Below are positions 16,796-26,013 of a stretch of DNA of 64,000 nucleotides, piece after piece. Source of the stretch: Gemmobacter fulvus (GTDB lineage: Bacteria; Pseudomonadota; Alphaproteobacteria; Rhodobacterales; Rhodobacteraceae); contig NZ_CP076361.1 in NCBI RefSeq assembly GCF_018798885.1, forward strand, positions 1,889,501 to 1,953,500, given 5' to 3'. Position 1 is the stretch's first letter; the number at the start of each line of letters is the position of its first letter. The position numbers and the translations under genes are program-made. Below the pieces are notes generated by a model. That model was not told the DNA's origin and did no database searches. It saw nothing but the letters and a program-made list of their open reading frames with translations.

Positions 16796-19421
16796 TCAGT
16801 TCATAGATCAGGTTCAGCGCCTCGATCGGGCTCAGCGCATCGGGATGCACCTCGCGCAGGCGCAGTTCCACCGCCGAGGCTTTGCTGGCCGCCGGTTTGG
16901 CCACCGGGGCAGGGGCGGCGCGGAACAGCGGCAGATCGTCGATCAGCGCCTTGGCTTTGCTGCCACCGCTCCGCTCGCCCGCTTCCAGCGCCTCCAGCAC
17001 CACCTTCGCGCGGTCGATGACACTCGATGGCAGACCGGCCAGACGGGCCACCTGCACGCCATAGCTGCGGTCTGCGGCGCCCTTTTTCACCTCATGCAGA
17101 AAGATCACCTCGCCGTCCCATTCCTTCACGGTGACGGTGGCATTTTCCACGCCGCTGAGCTTGGCGGAAAGCGCGGTCATCTCGTGATAATGCGTGGCAA
17201 ACAGCGCCCGGCAGCGGTTCACGTCATGCAGATGTTCCAGCGTGGCCCAGGCGATGGACAGGCCGTCATAGGTGGCGGTGCCGCGCCCGATCTCGTCCAG
17301 GATCACCAGCGCCCGCGCATCGGCCTGATTGAGGATCGCCGCCGTCTCGACCATTTCGACCATGAAGGTGGAGCGGCCGCGCGCAAGATCGTCCGAGGCC
17401 CCGACCCGGCTGAACAACTGGCTGACAAGCCCGATATGCGCGGCACGGGCGGGCACATAGCCGCCCGCCTGTGCGATCAGGGCGATCAGCGCGTTCTGTC
17501 GCAGGAAGGTGGATTTACCCGCCATGTTCGGGCCGGTCAGCAGCCAGATCGCCGGGGTGCCGGTTTCGGTCAATGCGCAGTCATTGGCGACAAAGGGAGT
17601 GCCGCCCTGACGCCGCAATGCGCGCTCCACCACCGGATGCCGCCCGCCTTCGATGTGGAAGGCGTGGCTGTCATCCACGCGCGGGCGGATCCAGTCTTCG
17701 GCCAGCGCCAGATCGGCAAAGCTGCCCGCCACATCCAGCTCCGCCAACCCCTGTGACGCCACCCCGATCGGTCCCGCCTGATCCAGCACGGCTTGGCGCA
17801 GCACGGCGAAGTGGCGCTTCTCAAGTTCCAATGCGTGATTGCCGGCGTTCAGGATACGTGTCTCGATCTCGCTCAGCGGCAGGGTGGTGAACCGCACTTG
17901 GTTCGCCGTGGTCTGCCGGTGGATGAAGGTTTCGTTCAGCGGCGAGGCTTGCATCTTTTCGGCATGGGTCGAGGTCGTCTCGATGAAATAACCCAGCACA
18001 TTATTATGTTTGATCTTCAGGCTCTGTATGCCGCTTTGTGCGATGTAGTCGGCCTGCATGGCAGCCACCACGCCACGGCCCTCGTCGCGCAGACGCCGTG
18101 TCTCGTCCAGATCGCCGTCATAACCGGGGGCGATGAAGCCGCCATCGCGCACCAGAAGCGGAGGTTCGGCGACAAGAGACTGATCCAAAAGGGAAATCAG
18201 TTCGTCATGCCCGCGCAGGCCCGTGGCGGCTGTTGTCAGAAGTCCTGGCTCCACGCCAGACATCAGCGTGGCAATCAATGCCGCATTTTCCAGCCCGTTG
18301 CGGATCGCGGCCAGGTCGCGCGGGCCGCCCCGGTCCAGCGCGAGCCGTGACAGCGCGCGGTCCATGTCCGGCACCCGGCGCAGCGCGGCGCGCAGGTCGT
18401 CACGCAGGCGGGTGGCATCAAGCAGATGTGCCACGGCATCATGGCGTGCGGTGATCTGCACCAGATCGCGCGAGGGGCTGGATAGGCGCCGTTCCAACAG
18501 CCGCGCACCGCCCGCAGTCACGCTGCGGTCAACCGCATCCAGCAAGGATCCGGCGCGGCCACCGGACAGCGCGGCCGTGATCTCCAGATTGCGGCGAGTG
18601 GCGGCGTCGATCTGCATCGCGCCGCCCAAAGCCTCGCGCTGCGGCGCGCGCAGCAGCGGCAGTTTGCCCCTTTGCGTCAGATCAAGGTAGTCGACCAAGG
18701 CGCCCAGTGCGGCCAGTTCGGCGCGGTCAAACGCGCCAAAGGCATCCAGCGTTGTGACCTGAAACAGGGCACAGAGCCGCTTTTCCGCGCCGGTGCTGTC
18801 AAAGCTCGCCCGCGCCATCGGCGTGATCGCTGCGCCAATCTCGGTGACGATCAGGGCCAGATCGGCGCCATGGTCCTCGGCTACCAGCACTTCGCGCGGC
18901 GCAAGCCGGGCCAGTTCGGGGGGCAGGCGGGCGGGGGGGCAGGGCATCACCCGCAACTCGCCGGTGGAAATATCGGTCCAGGCCAAAGCCGCCTCGTCGC
19001 GCACCTCGGCAAAGGCGCAAAGGTAATTGTGCCGCCGCGCCTCCAGCAGGCTGTCTTCGGTCAGGGTGCCCGGTGTGACCAGCCGCACCACATCGCGCCG
19101 CACCACGGATTTGGAGCCGCGCTTCTTGGCCTCGGCGGGATCTTCCATCTGCTCGGCAATCGCCACGCGAAAGCCCTTGCGGATCAGCGCCAGCAGATAC
19201 CCTTCGGCGGCATGAACCGGCACGCCGCACATGGCGATATCTTCGCCCAGATGCTTGCCGCGTTTGGTCAGCGCAATATCCAGCGCCTCAGATGCGGCCA
19301 CCGCATCGTCAAAGAACATCTCGTAGAAATCGCCCATCCGGTAGAACAGGATCGCATCCCGATACTGCGCCTTGATCTCCAGATATTGTGCCATCATCGG
19401 CGTTACGCTGTCATCACTCAC
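16779..19421 (-). CDS. mutS: DNA mismatch repair protein MutS
   Basis: An 880-residue mismatch sensor ATPase. The mismatch-reading motif is FYE at residues 32-34 within YRMGDFYEMFFDDA. Connector and lever regions follow, with FIETTSTHAEKMQASPLNET typical of the core. The ATPase domain has Walker A GPNMAGKST near residue 627, STFMVEMVETA, VILDEIGRGTATYDG and ATHYHEMTAL. The C-terminal helix-turn-helix region ends NLIYELKQALD. It starts MSDDSVTPMMAQY and is divergent from the malic enzyme gene across a 132-base gap. Confidence 0.98.
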   Translation of the reverse strand: MSDDSVTPMMAQYLEIKAQYRDAILFYRMGDFYEMFFDDAVAASEALDIALTKRGKHLGEDIAMCGVPVHAAEGYLLALIRKGFRVAIAEQMEDPAEAKKRGSKSVVRRDVVRLVTPGTLTEDSLLEARRHNYLCAFAEVRDEAALAWTDISTGELRVMPCPPARLPPELARLAPREVLVAEDHGADLALIVTEIGAAITPMARASFDSTGAEKRLCALFQVTTLDAFGAFDRAELAALGALVDYLDLTQRGKLPLLRAPQREALGGAMQIDAATRRNLEITAALSGGRAGSLLDAVDRSVTAGGARLLERRLSSPSRDLVQITARHDAVAHLLDATRLRDDLRAALRRVPDMDRALSRLALDRGGPRDLAAIRNGLENAALIATLMSGVEPGLLTTAATGLRGHDELISLLDQSLVAEPPLLVRDGGFIAPGYDGDLDETRRLRDEGRGVVAAMQADYIAQSGIQSLKIKHNNVLGYFIETTSTHAEKMQASPLNETFIHRQTTANQVRFTTLPLSEIETRILNAGNHALELEKRHFAVLRQAVLDQAGPIGVASQGLAELDVAGSFADLALAEDWIRPRVDDSHAFHIEGGRHPVVERALRRQGGTPFVANDCALTETGTPAIWLLTGPNMAGKSTFLRQNALIALIAQAGGYVPARAAHIGLVSQLFSRVGASDDLARGRSTFMVEMVETAAILNQADARALVILDEIGRGTATYDGLSIAWATLEHLHDVNRCRALFATHYHEMTALSAKLSGVENATVTVKEWDGEVIFLHEVKKGAADRSYGVQVARLAGLPSSVIDRAKVVLEALEAGERSGGSKAKALIDDLPLFRAAPAPVAKPAASKASAVELRLREVHPDALSPIEALNLIYELKQALD

Positions 19422-19553
19422 GCGGTTCTTCCCCCAAAGCAGCCTGGCGACCCTACAAAACCCCCCCGCCGGGGAAAAGCGCCAAGTGCGGCGTTGGCAG
19501 GCGCGGGCAGGGGCGTTATGACGGCTGGGATATCAATGCAGGATGGCCCCCTG

Positions 19554-21809
19554 ATGACCAAGACCAAGATCACCCCGGAAGAGGCGCTCGCCTATCATCT
19601 GGAACCGAAACCCGGCAAATATGAAATTGTCGCAACCACGCCGATGGCAACCCAGCGCGACCTGTCGCTGGCCTATAGCCCCGGTGTTGCGGTCCCGGTG
19701 CAGGCCATCGCCGACCGGCCCGAAACGGCCTATGACTATACGGTCAAAGGCAACATGGTTGCGGTGATCTCCAATGGCACGGCCATTCTGGGCATGGGCA
19801 ATCTTGGTGCGTTGGCCTCCAAGCCGGTGATGGAAGGCAAGGCGGTGCTGTTCAAGCGTTTTGCCGACGTGAACGCCATCGACATCGAACTGGATACCGA
19901 AGATCCGGAAGAGATCATCAAAGCCGTCTCGCTGATGGGGCCGACCTTCGGGGGTATCAACCTTGAAGACATCAAGGCGCCGGAATGTTTCATCATCGAA
20001 CAGCGCCTGAAAGAGATCATGGACATTCCGGTGTTCCATGACGATCAGCACGGCACCGCCGTGATCTGCGCGGCCGGTCTGATCAACGCGCTGGAGATCA
20101 GCGGGAAGAAGATCGAAGACTGCCGGATCGTGCTGAATGGCGCAGGCGCAGCCGGGATCGCCTGTCTGGAGCTGATCAAGGCGATGGGTGCCAAGCATGA
20201 CAATTGCATCATGTGCGACACCAAGGGCGTGATCTATCAGGGCCGCACCGAAGGCATGAACCAGTGGAAGTCGGCCCATGCCGCGCGCACCGATGCCCGC
20301 ACGCTGGAAGAGGCGATGACCGGGGCCGATGTGTTCCTTGGCGTATCGGCCAAGGGGGCGGTGACGCCGGAAATGATCGCCTCGATGAACGACAATCCGG
20401 TGATCTTCGCCATGGCGAACCCCGACCCGGAAATCACCCCGGAAGAGGCCCATGCCGTGCGCGCCGATGCCATCGTGGCCACCGGGCGCAGTGATTACCC
20501 CAACCAGGTGAACAACGTCCTCGGCTTCCCCTATCTGTTCCGGGGCGCGCTGGACATTCACGCCCGCGCCATCAATGACGAGATGAAGATTGCCTGCGCC
20601 AAGGCGCTTGCGGCGCTTGCGCGCGAGGATGTGCCGGATGAAGTGGCGATGGCCTATGGCCGCAAGCTCAGCTTCGGGCGCGATTACATCATTCCCACCC
20701 CGTTTGATCCGCGGCTGATCTACGTCATCCCGCCGGCGGTGGCGAAGGCGGGCATGGATACCGGCGTGGCGCGCCGCCCGATCATCGACCTGCATGCCTA
20801 TGAGCTGAGCCTGAAGTCGCGGATGGATCCGACGGCCTCCATCCTGCAAGGCGTCCATGCCCGGGCCAAGGCGGCACAGGCGCGCATGATCTTTGCCGAA
20901 GGCGATGATCCGCGCGTTCTGCGCGCGGCTGTGGCCTATCAGCGGGCCGGTCTGGGCCGGGCGCTGGTGGTGGGGCGCGAGGCGGATGTGCGCGAAAAGC
21001 TCGATTCGGTCGGCCTGCATGATGCCGTGCGCGAACTGGAGATCGTGAACGCCGCCAATACCCGCCACCTCGATCAATACAAGGACTTCCTGTATCAGCG
21101 CCTGCAACGCGAAGGTTTTGACCGCCACGACATTCACCGCCTTGCCGCGCGGGACCGGCATGTGTTTTCGGCCCTGATGCTGCAACACGGCCATGGTGAC
21201 GGGCTGGTGACCGGGGCCACCCGCAAATCCGCGCATGTGCTGAGCCTGATCAACCATGTGTTCGATGCCAAGGCGGCAGATGGCGCGGTGGGGGTGACGG
21301 CACTTTTGCACAAGGGGCGCATCGTGCTGATCGCCGATACGCTGGTGCATGAATGGCCGAATGAACAGGATCTGGCGGTGATCGCGACCAAGGCCGCCGG
21401 CGTGGCGCGCAGCCTCGGGCTGGAACCGCGCGTGGCCTTTGTCAGCTTCTCCACCTTCGGTTATCCGGTGTCGGAACGGGCCACCAAGATGCACATGGCG
21501 GCCAAGGTGCTGGACGATATGAAGGTGGATTTTGAATACGAAGGCGAAATGACGGTGGACGTGGCGCTGAATGCGCAGGCCATGATGCAATACCCGTTCT
21601 GCCGCCTGTCGGGCCCCGCCAATATCCTTGTGGTGCCGGCGCGGCATTCGGCCTCCATCTCGGTCAAGCTGATGCAGGAAATGGCGGGGGCCACGGTGAT
21701 CGGCCCGATCCTGACCGGGGTCAGGAAGCCGATCCAGATCTGCTCGACCAATTCCACGGTGAATGACATTCTGAACATGGCGGTCATGGCTGCCTGCAAG
21801 ATCGGCTAA
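19554..21809 (+). CDS. maeB: Malic enzyme with C-terminal phosphotransacetylase-like domain (MaeB type)
   Basis: Oxidative decarboxylation of malate to pyruvate, generally NADP-dependent for this architecture. A 751-residue protein. The malic N-terminal domain has SLAYSPGVAVPVQAI and GNLGALASKPVMEGKAVLFK; FHDDQHGTAVICAAGL is the metal/substrate loop. The Rossmann domain has NGAGAAGIACLELI. After about residue 430 (SILQGVHARAKAAQARMIFAEG) comes a PTA_PTB domain that is usually non-catalytic and regulatory. The start at 19554 has AGGA upstream; in-frame ATGs at 19518 and 19536 would add up to 12 residues. The pfkB kinase follows after 12 bases. Confidence 0.95.
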   Translation: MTKTKITPEEALAYHLEPKPGKYEIVATTPMATQRDLSLAYSPGVAVPVQAIADRPETAYDYTVKGNMVAVISNGTAILGMGNLGALASKPVMEGKAVLFKRFADVNAIDIELDTEDPEEIIKAVSLMGPTFGGINLEDIKAPECFIIEQRLKEIMDIPVFHDDQHGTAVICAAGLINALEISGKKIEDCRIVLNGAGAAGIACLELIKAMGAKHDNCIMCDTKGVIYQGRTEGMNQWKSAHAARTDARTLEEAMTGADVFLGVSAKGAVTPEMIASMNDNPVIFAMANPDPEITPEEAHAVRADAIVATGRSDYPNQVNNVLGFPYLFRGALDIHARAINDEMKIACAKALAALAREDVPDEVAMAYGRKLSFGRDYIIPTPFDPRLIYVIPPAVAKAGMDTGVARRPIIDLHAYELSLKSRMDPTASILQGVHARAKAAQARMIFAEGDDPRVLRAAVAYQRAGLGRALVVGREADVREKLDSVGLHDAVRELEIVNAANTRHLDQYKDFLYQRLQREGFDRHDIHRLAARDRHVFSALMLQHGHGDGLVTGATRKSAHVLSLINHVFDAKAADGAVGVTALLHKGRIVLIADTLVHEWPNEQDLAVIATKAAGVARSLGLEPRVAFVSFSTFGYPVSERATKMHMAAKVLDDMKVDFEYEGEMTVDVALNAQAMMQYPFCRLSGPANILVVPARHSASISVKLMQEMAGATVIGPILTGVRKPIQICSTNSTVNDILNMAVMAACKIG

Positions 21810-21821
21810 GGGGGAAGCGGC

Positions 21822-22706
21822 ATGGCGATCTACAATCTCGGTTCGATCAATATCGACCATGTGTATCACGTGCCGCACCTGCCTTTGCCGGGGGAAACCC
21901 TGTCGGCAGAGGGCTATACGATGGGCCTGGGCGGCAAGGGCGCGAACCAGTCGGTCGCAGCTGCCCGTGCCGGGGCCGTTTGTTTTCATATCGGGGCGCT
22001 GGGGCCGGGCAGTGACTGGGTGCTGGCGGACATGACCGGGTATGGCGTTGATCTGCGGCATGTCACGCGCGGCGATGTGCCGACGGGCCATGCCATCATC
22101 TATGTGGATCCGGCGGCTGAAAACAACATCGTGCTGTTTCCGGGGGCAAATCGCAGCCTGACCGCTGCGATGATTGACGCCGCTTTGGCCGAGGCCGGGC
22201 CGCAGGATACGCTGATGATGCAGAATGAAACGGCGATGCAGGCCGAAGCTGCCCGCATCGCGGCTGCCAAGGGGATGCGGGTGATCTATTCCGCCGCTCC
22301 GTTCGACATTGCTGCCGTGCGCGCCGTCTTGCCGCATGTCAGCCTTCTGGTGATGAACGAGGTGGAGGCCGCCCAACTGCGCGCCGCAGAAGGGCAATTG
22401 CCGCCGATGGATGTGATCATCACCAAAGGGGCCGAAGGCGCAGAGTGGATTTCCGCAGCCACAGAGCCGCTTTTTGTGCCCGCGTTCAAGGTGACCCCGG
22501 TTGATACGACCGGCGCAGGCGATACGTTTATCGGCACTTTGGCGGCAGGCCTCGATCTGGGGTTGGACCGTGCTGCGGCCATGCGGCGCGCGTCAGCCAC
22601 ATCTGCCGTGCAGGTCACACGTGCTGGGGCCGCGCAGGCCATCCCCGCAGCTTCCGAGGTGGATGATTTCCTACGCGCCCAGAGCCGCGCTATCCCACCC
22701 GCATAA
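21822..22706 (+). CDS. PfkB-family carbohydrate kinase, ribokinase-like
   Basis: A 294-residue sugar kinase. N-terminal LGSINIDHVYHVPHLPLPGE and the first PfkB signature GLGGKGANQSVAAARAGA (about residues 35-52) are followed by TKGAEGAEW and the C-terminal DTTGAGDTFIG (about 228-238) with the catalytic Asp. It resembles ribokinase (D-ribose to ribose-5-phosphate), but no ribose transporter is adjacent, so substrate is uncertain. It follows maeB closely and overlaps the end of the convergent addA by 17 bases. Confidence 0.85.
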   Translation: MAIYNLGSINIDHVYHVPHLPLPGETLSAEGYTMGLGGKGANQSVAAARAGAVCFHIGALGPGSDWVLADMTGYGVDLRHVTRGDVPTGHAIIYVDPAAENNIVLFPGANRSLTAAMIDAALAEAGPQDTLMMQNETAMQAEAARIAAAKGMRVIYSAAPFDIAAVRAVLPHVSLLVMNEVEAAQLRAAEGQLPPMDVIITKGAEGAEWISAATEPLFVPAFKVTPVDTTGAGDTFIGTLAAGLDLGLDRAAAMRRASATSAVQVTRAGAAQAIPAASEVDDFLRAQSRAIPPA

Positions 22707-25700
22707 GCCGGGCGGCCCGCGTCCACAGGATGGCGGTGTCGATGCGTTTACCCGGATAGATTTGCTGCAACGCCACGCGATAGGCCGCCATCTGGCGCAG
22801 CAATCCGTCGGGCACATCCTCGGGCCGATCCGGCACCAGCAGGTTGGATTTGTAATCCACTGCCAGCACATGATCCGGGTGCAGGATCAGCCGGTCAATG
22901 GTGCCAAACATGCGCTGACCATCCAATTCAGCAGTCACAGACACTTCTGTCAGCGCCGCAGGGGTGAAAATCCCGGCCAGTTCTGGTGCCGACATCACCG
23001 ATGTGGCCTCGGCCAGCAGGCTCTCCCGCAGATCCGCCTCGGGCACCAGCGATGCGGCAAGGGCGGGCCAATGCGCCGGATCATGCGAGGGCAGATATTC
23101 CAGCAGCAGATGCAGCAGGGTACCACGCTGTCGGGCGGCATCACCTTCGCCGTCGCTTTCACCCGGCAGAACCTTCGCCCCGCCCAGATCAGAGGGCCGC
23201 AGCATCTGCGCCGGGCGGTCAGGGGCTGCGGCAGGGTAGGTGGCCCAGTCCGGCAAGGCCGGGCTGGCTGGCAGGGGGGCCGGGGCGATGGCGGAACCCA
23301 CCGCCTCTGGCCAGGCGCCCAAGCTATAGACAAGCCCGCCATCGCGCGCGGCCTCGGCCCCCAGACGTGCCGCCCCTGCGGTGATCAGATCATACCAAGC
23401 GGGGTCGCGCTCTTCATCCGATTTGGCCTTCTTGTCACTTTGCGAGCCAAGCTGGCCCGCCGCCGCGACGATCAGCCAGCTTTGCGCGCGGGTCAGCGCG
23501 ACATAAAGCAGACGCATGGATTCCGCCCGCGCCCGATCCCGCCGCTCCCGGCGGATTTCGGCAATTGCGGTGGGGCTGTCACTGGCTGGAGTGCGCCAGA
23601 CCATGGCGCCGGAGCCAAGCCGATAGAGCTCGTCCCGGTCATTGGGCCGGTGATCGGCAGTATCGGGCAGGATGACGATCGGCGCCTCCAGCCCCTTTGC
23701 CCCATGCACCGTCATCACCCGGATCTTCTGCCCTGCGCTGTCCATCTGCCGCTTCACCTGCACCTCGTCGCTTTGCAACCAGGTCAGAAAGCCGGTCAGG
23801 CTGGGCACATCGTTGCGTTCATAGGCCAGCGCCTGCGACAGCAGCTCGTCAATGCCGTCTTCCGCCTCGGCCCCAAGGCGGGCCAGCAGCTTGCGGCGGC
23901 CATCATGGCGGGTCAGCGCACGTTCGATCAGATCGAAGGGCCGCAGGTAATCGGCCTGATCGCGCAGATCCTGAAGCATGGCAAAGGTGTCGGGGTAATC
24001 CGCCGCCGACTCGCGCAGCGCTGCCCAGAGATAGCCGCTGCGCGGTTGGGCCACCCGATAAAGCTGCGCCTCGCTCCAGCCGAACAGGGGCGAGCGCAGC
24101 ACCTCGGCCAATGCCAGATCATCCTCGGGCGTGGTCAGAAACGCCAGCAGGGCGGTGATGTCCTTCACTGCCATTTCGCCGCCCAGATGCAGCCGGTCTG
24201 CCCCGGCAATCGGCAGGCCCGCGGCTTTGCAGGCGCGGATCACCTCGGAAAACAGCGGCGAGCGCCGCCGCACCAGAATCAGGAAATCCCCGGCATGAAC
24301 CGGGCGGGGGCCATGCTCGCCCGGGATCATCGTGCCTGCTGAGAGAATTTCGGCAATACGCGTGGCCACCTTGCGGCCCAGCTCTGCCGCGTGATGCTCG
24401 CCACTGATCAGATCCACCGGATCGGCCCAATCCTCGTCTTCCGGGTTGGCGGAAGGGGCGATGGGTGGCCAGATCTCCACCCGGCCCGGCATCGCATCCT
24501 TGAACGCGATATGGCTGGAGGCCCCCCCCAGATCCTGATGCAGATGCGGGGCAAAGGTTTCATCCACCAGCCGCAAGATCGCCTGCGACGAGCGGAACGA
24601 ATACTCCAGTTCCAGCGCCTGAAACGGCGCAGCAATATCGGTCAACCGGGCGCAGAACGTCTCGCGCATCCGGGCAAAGGCCGAGACATCGGCCCCCTGA
24701 AACGAATAGATCGACTGCTTCTGATCGCCCACCACAAAGATCGTGCGCGCCACGTCGCGCGCGCCGGCCCCCGAGGTGAACTCCTGCGCCAGCAACTCGA
24801 TCACCTTCCACTGATCGGGCGAGGTGTCCTGCGCCTCGTCCACCAGAATATGGTCGATGCCACCGTCCAGCCGGAACAGCACCCATTGCGCCACGGCGGG
24901 ATCGGTCAGCAGAGCCTTCGCCCGCCCGATCAGATCATCGAAATCCAGCGCGCCGCGCAGCATCTTGCGTCTGGCATAGAGCGGCAGGAACACGGCGGCA
25001 AAGCCATGCAGCGCGGCGGTGCGTTCGGCGGCTGTCAGCGCGATGCGGCGCAGGCGCGCGGTTTCCACCCGGCTCATCAGATCGGCAAGTTTGTCGCCCA
25101 GCGGGCCAAGGGCGGCGCGGCTTGCCTTGGTCGGCAGGCTGTCGGTTTTTGCGGCAAAGGGGGCCTTGGTCTTTTCGCCGTAAAGAAACAGATCCTCCAT
25201 CGCGGCCAGCAGGCCAAGCCCCGGCACCGTCAGATCCAGCGCGGAAAGCCGTTGGGCGGTTTTCACATCGGTGCTGCTGCCCCGGGCAATCAGGGCAATC
25301 GCATCGGGCAGCCAATCCGCCTCGTCGCCCAGCAGCACATCGGCCAGAATGCCCTCGGCCGTTTCGCCTTCGGGCACCTCGAACAGCGCATGGCAGTCTG
25401 CAAGGCTCAGGGGCGGCGTAAAATGCGCGGCGTTGCTCGCCACTTCGCGGGCCAACTGGCCGAAATCCTCGCCGGTATAAAGCCGGGCCAAGGCGCGCAC
25501 CGCCTCGGGTGCCAGCGTTTCGGCCATTTCTTCGATGATCTCGTCGCGCAGCAGATTGGCGGCGCGGTCGTCCATCTCGGTGAATTGTGGGGATACCCCG
25601 GCCTCCAGCGGAAAGCGGCGCAGCAGGCTGGCGCAGAAACTGTGGATCGTCTGGATGCGCAAACCGCCTGGCGTCTCGATTGCGCGGGCAAACAGGCGGC

Positions 25701-26013
25701 GCGCGTCGGACAATGTTTCACGGGAAACACCGCTTTCCACGCCCAGTTCTTCCAGCGCCTTGTGCAGATCGCCGTCAGGTTTCATCGCCCATTCGCCAAG
25801 CCGCTTGAACAGGCGGTTCTGCATCTCGGATGCCGCGGCTTTGGTATAGGTCAGGCACAGGATGCGCGCCGGTTCCACCCCGGCCAGCAGCAACCGCGCC
25901 ACCCGATCCGTCAGAACGCGTGTCTTGCCCGATCCGGCATTGGCCGCGAGCCAGGTGGATTGGCCCGGATGCGCGGCCTGCACCTGGCGCTCGCTGGCAT
26001 CATTGCGGATCAT
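22690..26013 (-). CDS. addA: Double-strand break repair helicase-nuclease AddA
   Basis: UvrD-like helicase and nuclease subunit of AddAB, the alphaproteobacterial counterpart of RecBCD. It is 1107 residues from MIRNDASERQ. Walker A is AANAGSGKT at about 23-31, Walker B/motif II DHILVDEAQDTSPDQWKV, and GDQKQSIYSFQGA, MTVHGAKGLEAP and RLLYVALTRAQSW are SF1 motifs III-VI. The C-terminal nuclease core is LAVDYKSN. The start overlaps the addB stop as ATGA. A one-mismatch parS site occurs inside at 25714 (VSRET). Confidence 0.96.
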   Translation of the reverse strand: MIRNDASERQVQAAHPGQSTWLAANAGSGKTRVLTDRVARLLLAGVEPARILCLTYTKAAASEMQNRLFKRLGEWAMKPDGDLHKALEELGVESGVSRETLSDARRLFARAIETPGGLRIQTIHSFCASLLRRFPLEAGVSPQFTEMDDRAANLLRDEIIEEMAETLAPEAVRALARLYTGEDFGQLAREVASNAAHFTPPLSLADCHALFEVPEGETAEGILADVLLGDEADWLPDAIALIARGSSTDVKTAQRLSALDLTVPGLGLLAAMEDLFLYGEKTKAPFAAKTDSLPTKASRAALGPLGDKLADLMSRVETARLRRIALTAAERTAALHGFAAVFLPLYARRKMLRGALDFDDLIGRAKALLTDPAVAQWVLFRLDGGIDHILVDEAQDTSPDQWKVIELLAQEFTSGAGARDVARTIFVVGDQKQSIYSFQGADVSAFARMRETFCARLTDIAAPFQALELEYSFRSSQAILRLVDETFAPHLHQDLGGASSHIAFKDAMPGRVEIWPPIAPSANPEDEDWADPVDLISGEHHAAELGRKVATRIAEILSAGTMIPGEHGPRPVHAGDFLILVRRRSPLFSEVIRACKAAGLPIAGADRLHLGGEMAVKDITALLAFLTTPEDDLALAEVLRSPLFGWSEAQLYRVAQPRSGYLWAALRESAADYPDTFAMLQDLRDQADYLRPFDLIERALTRHDGRRKLLARLGAEAEDGIDELLSQALAYERNDVPSLTGFLTWLQSDEVQVKRQMDSAGQKIRVMTVHGAKGLEAPIVILPDTADHRPNDRDELYRLGSGAMVWRTPASDSPTAIAEIRRERRDRARAESMRLLYVALTRAQSWLIVAAAGQLGSQSDKKAKSDEERDPAWYDLITAGAARLGAEAARDGGLVYSLGAWPEAVGSAIAPAPLPASPALPDWATYPAAAPDRPAQMLRPSDLGGAKVLPGESDGEGDAARQRGTLLHLLLEYLPSHDPAHWPALAASLVPEADLRESLLAEATSVMSAPELAGIFTPAALTEVSVTAELDGQRMFGTIDRLILHPDHVLAVDYKSNLLVPDRPEDVPDGLLRQMAAYRVALQQIYPGKRIDTAILWTRAARLMRVG
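25714..25729. other. parS-like ParB site inside addA (15 of 16 bases)
   Basis: TGTTTCACGGGAAACA matches perfect parS except for one central base (G for T). It lies about 12 kb beyond the last perfect copy and is read as VSRET in AddA. Because the change breaks the central CACGTG, binding may be weak. Confidence 0.45.

Noticed and set aside
19533-22397. A 954-codon open frame antisense to the malic enzyme and kinase genes
   Set aside because: It mirrors a GC-rich real gene, has His/Arg/Asp-rich low-complexity composition and no recognisable domain. Several similar long antisense frames lie opposite rho, addA, addB and the hybrid kinase.
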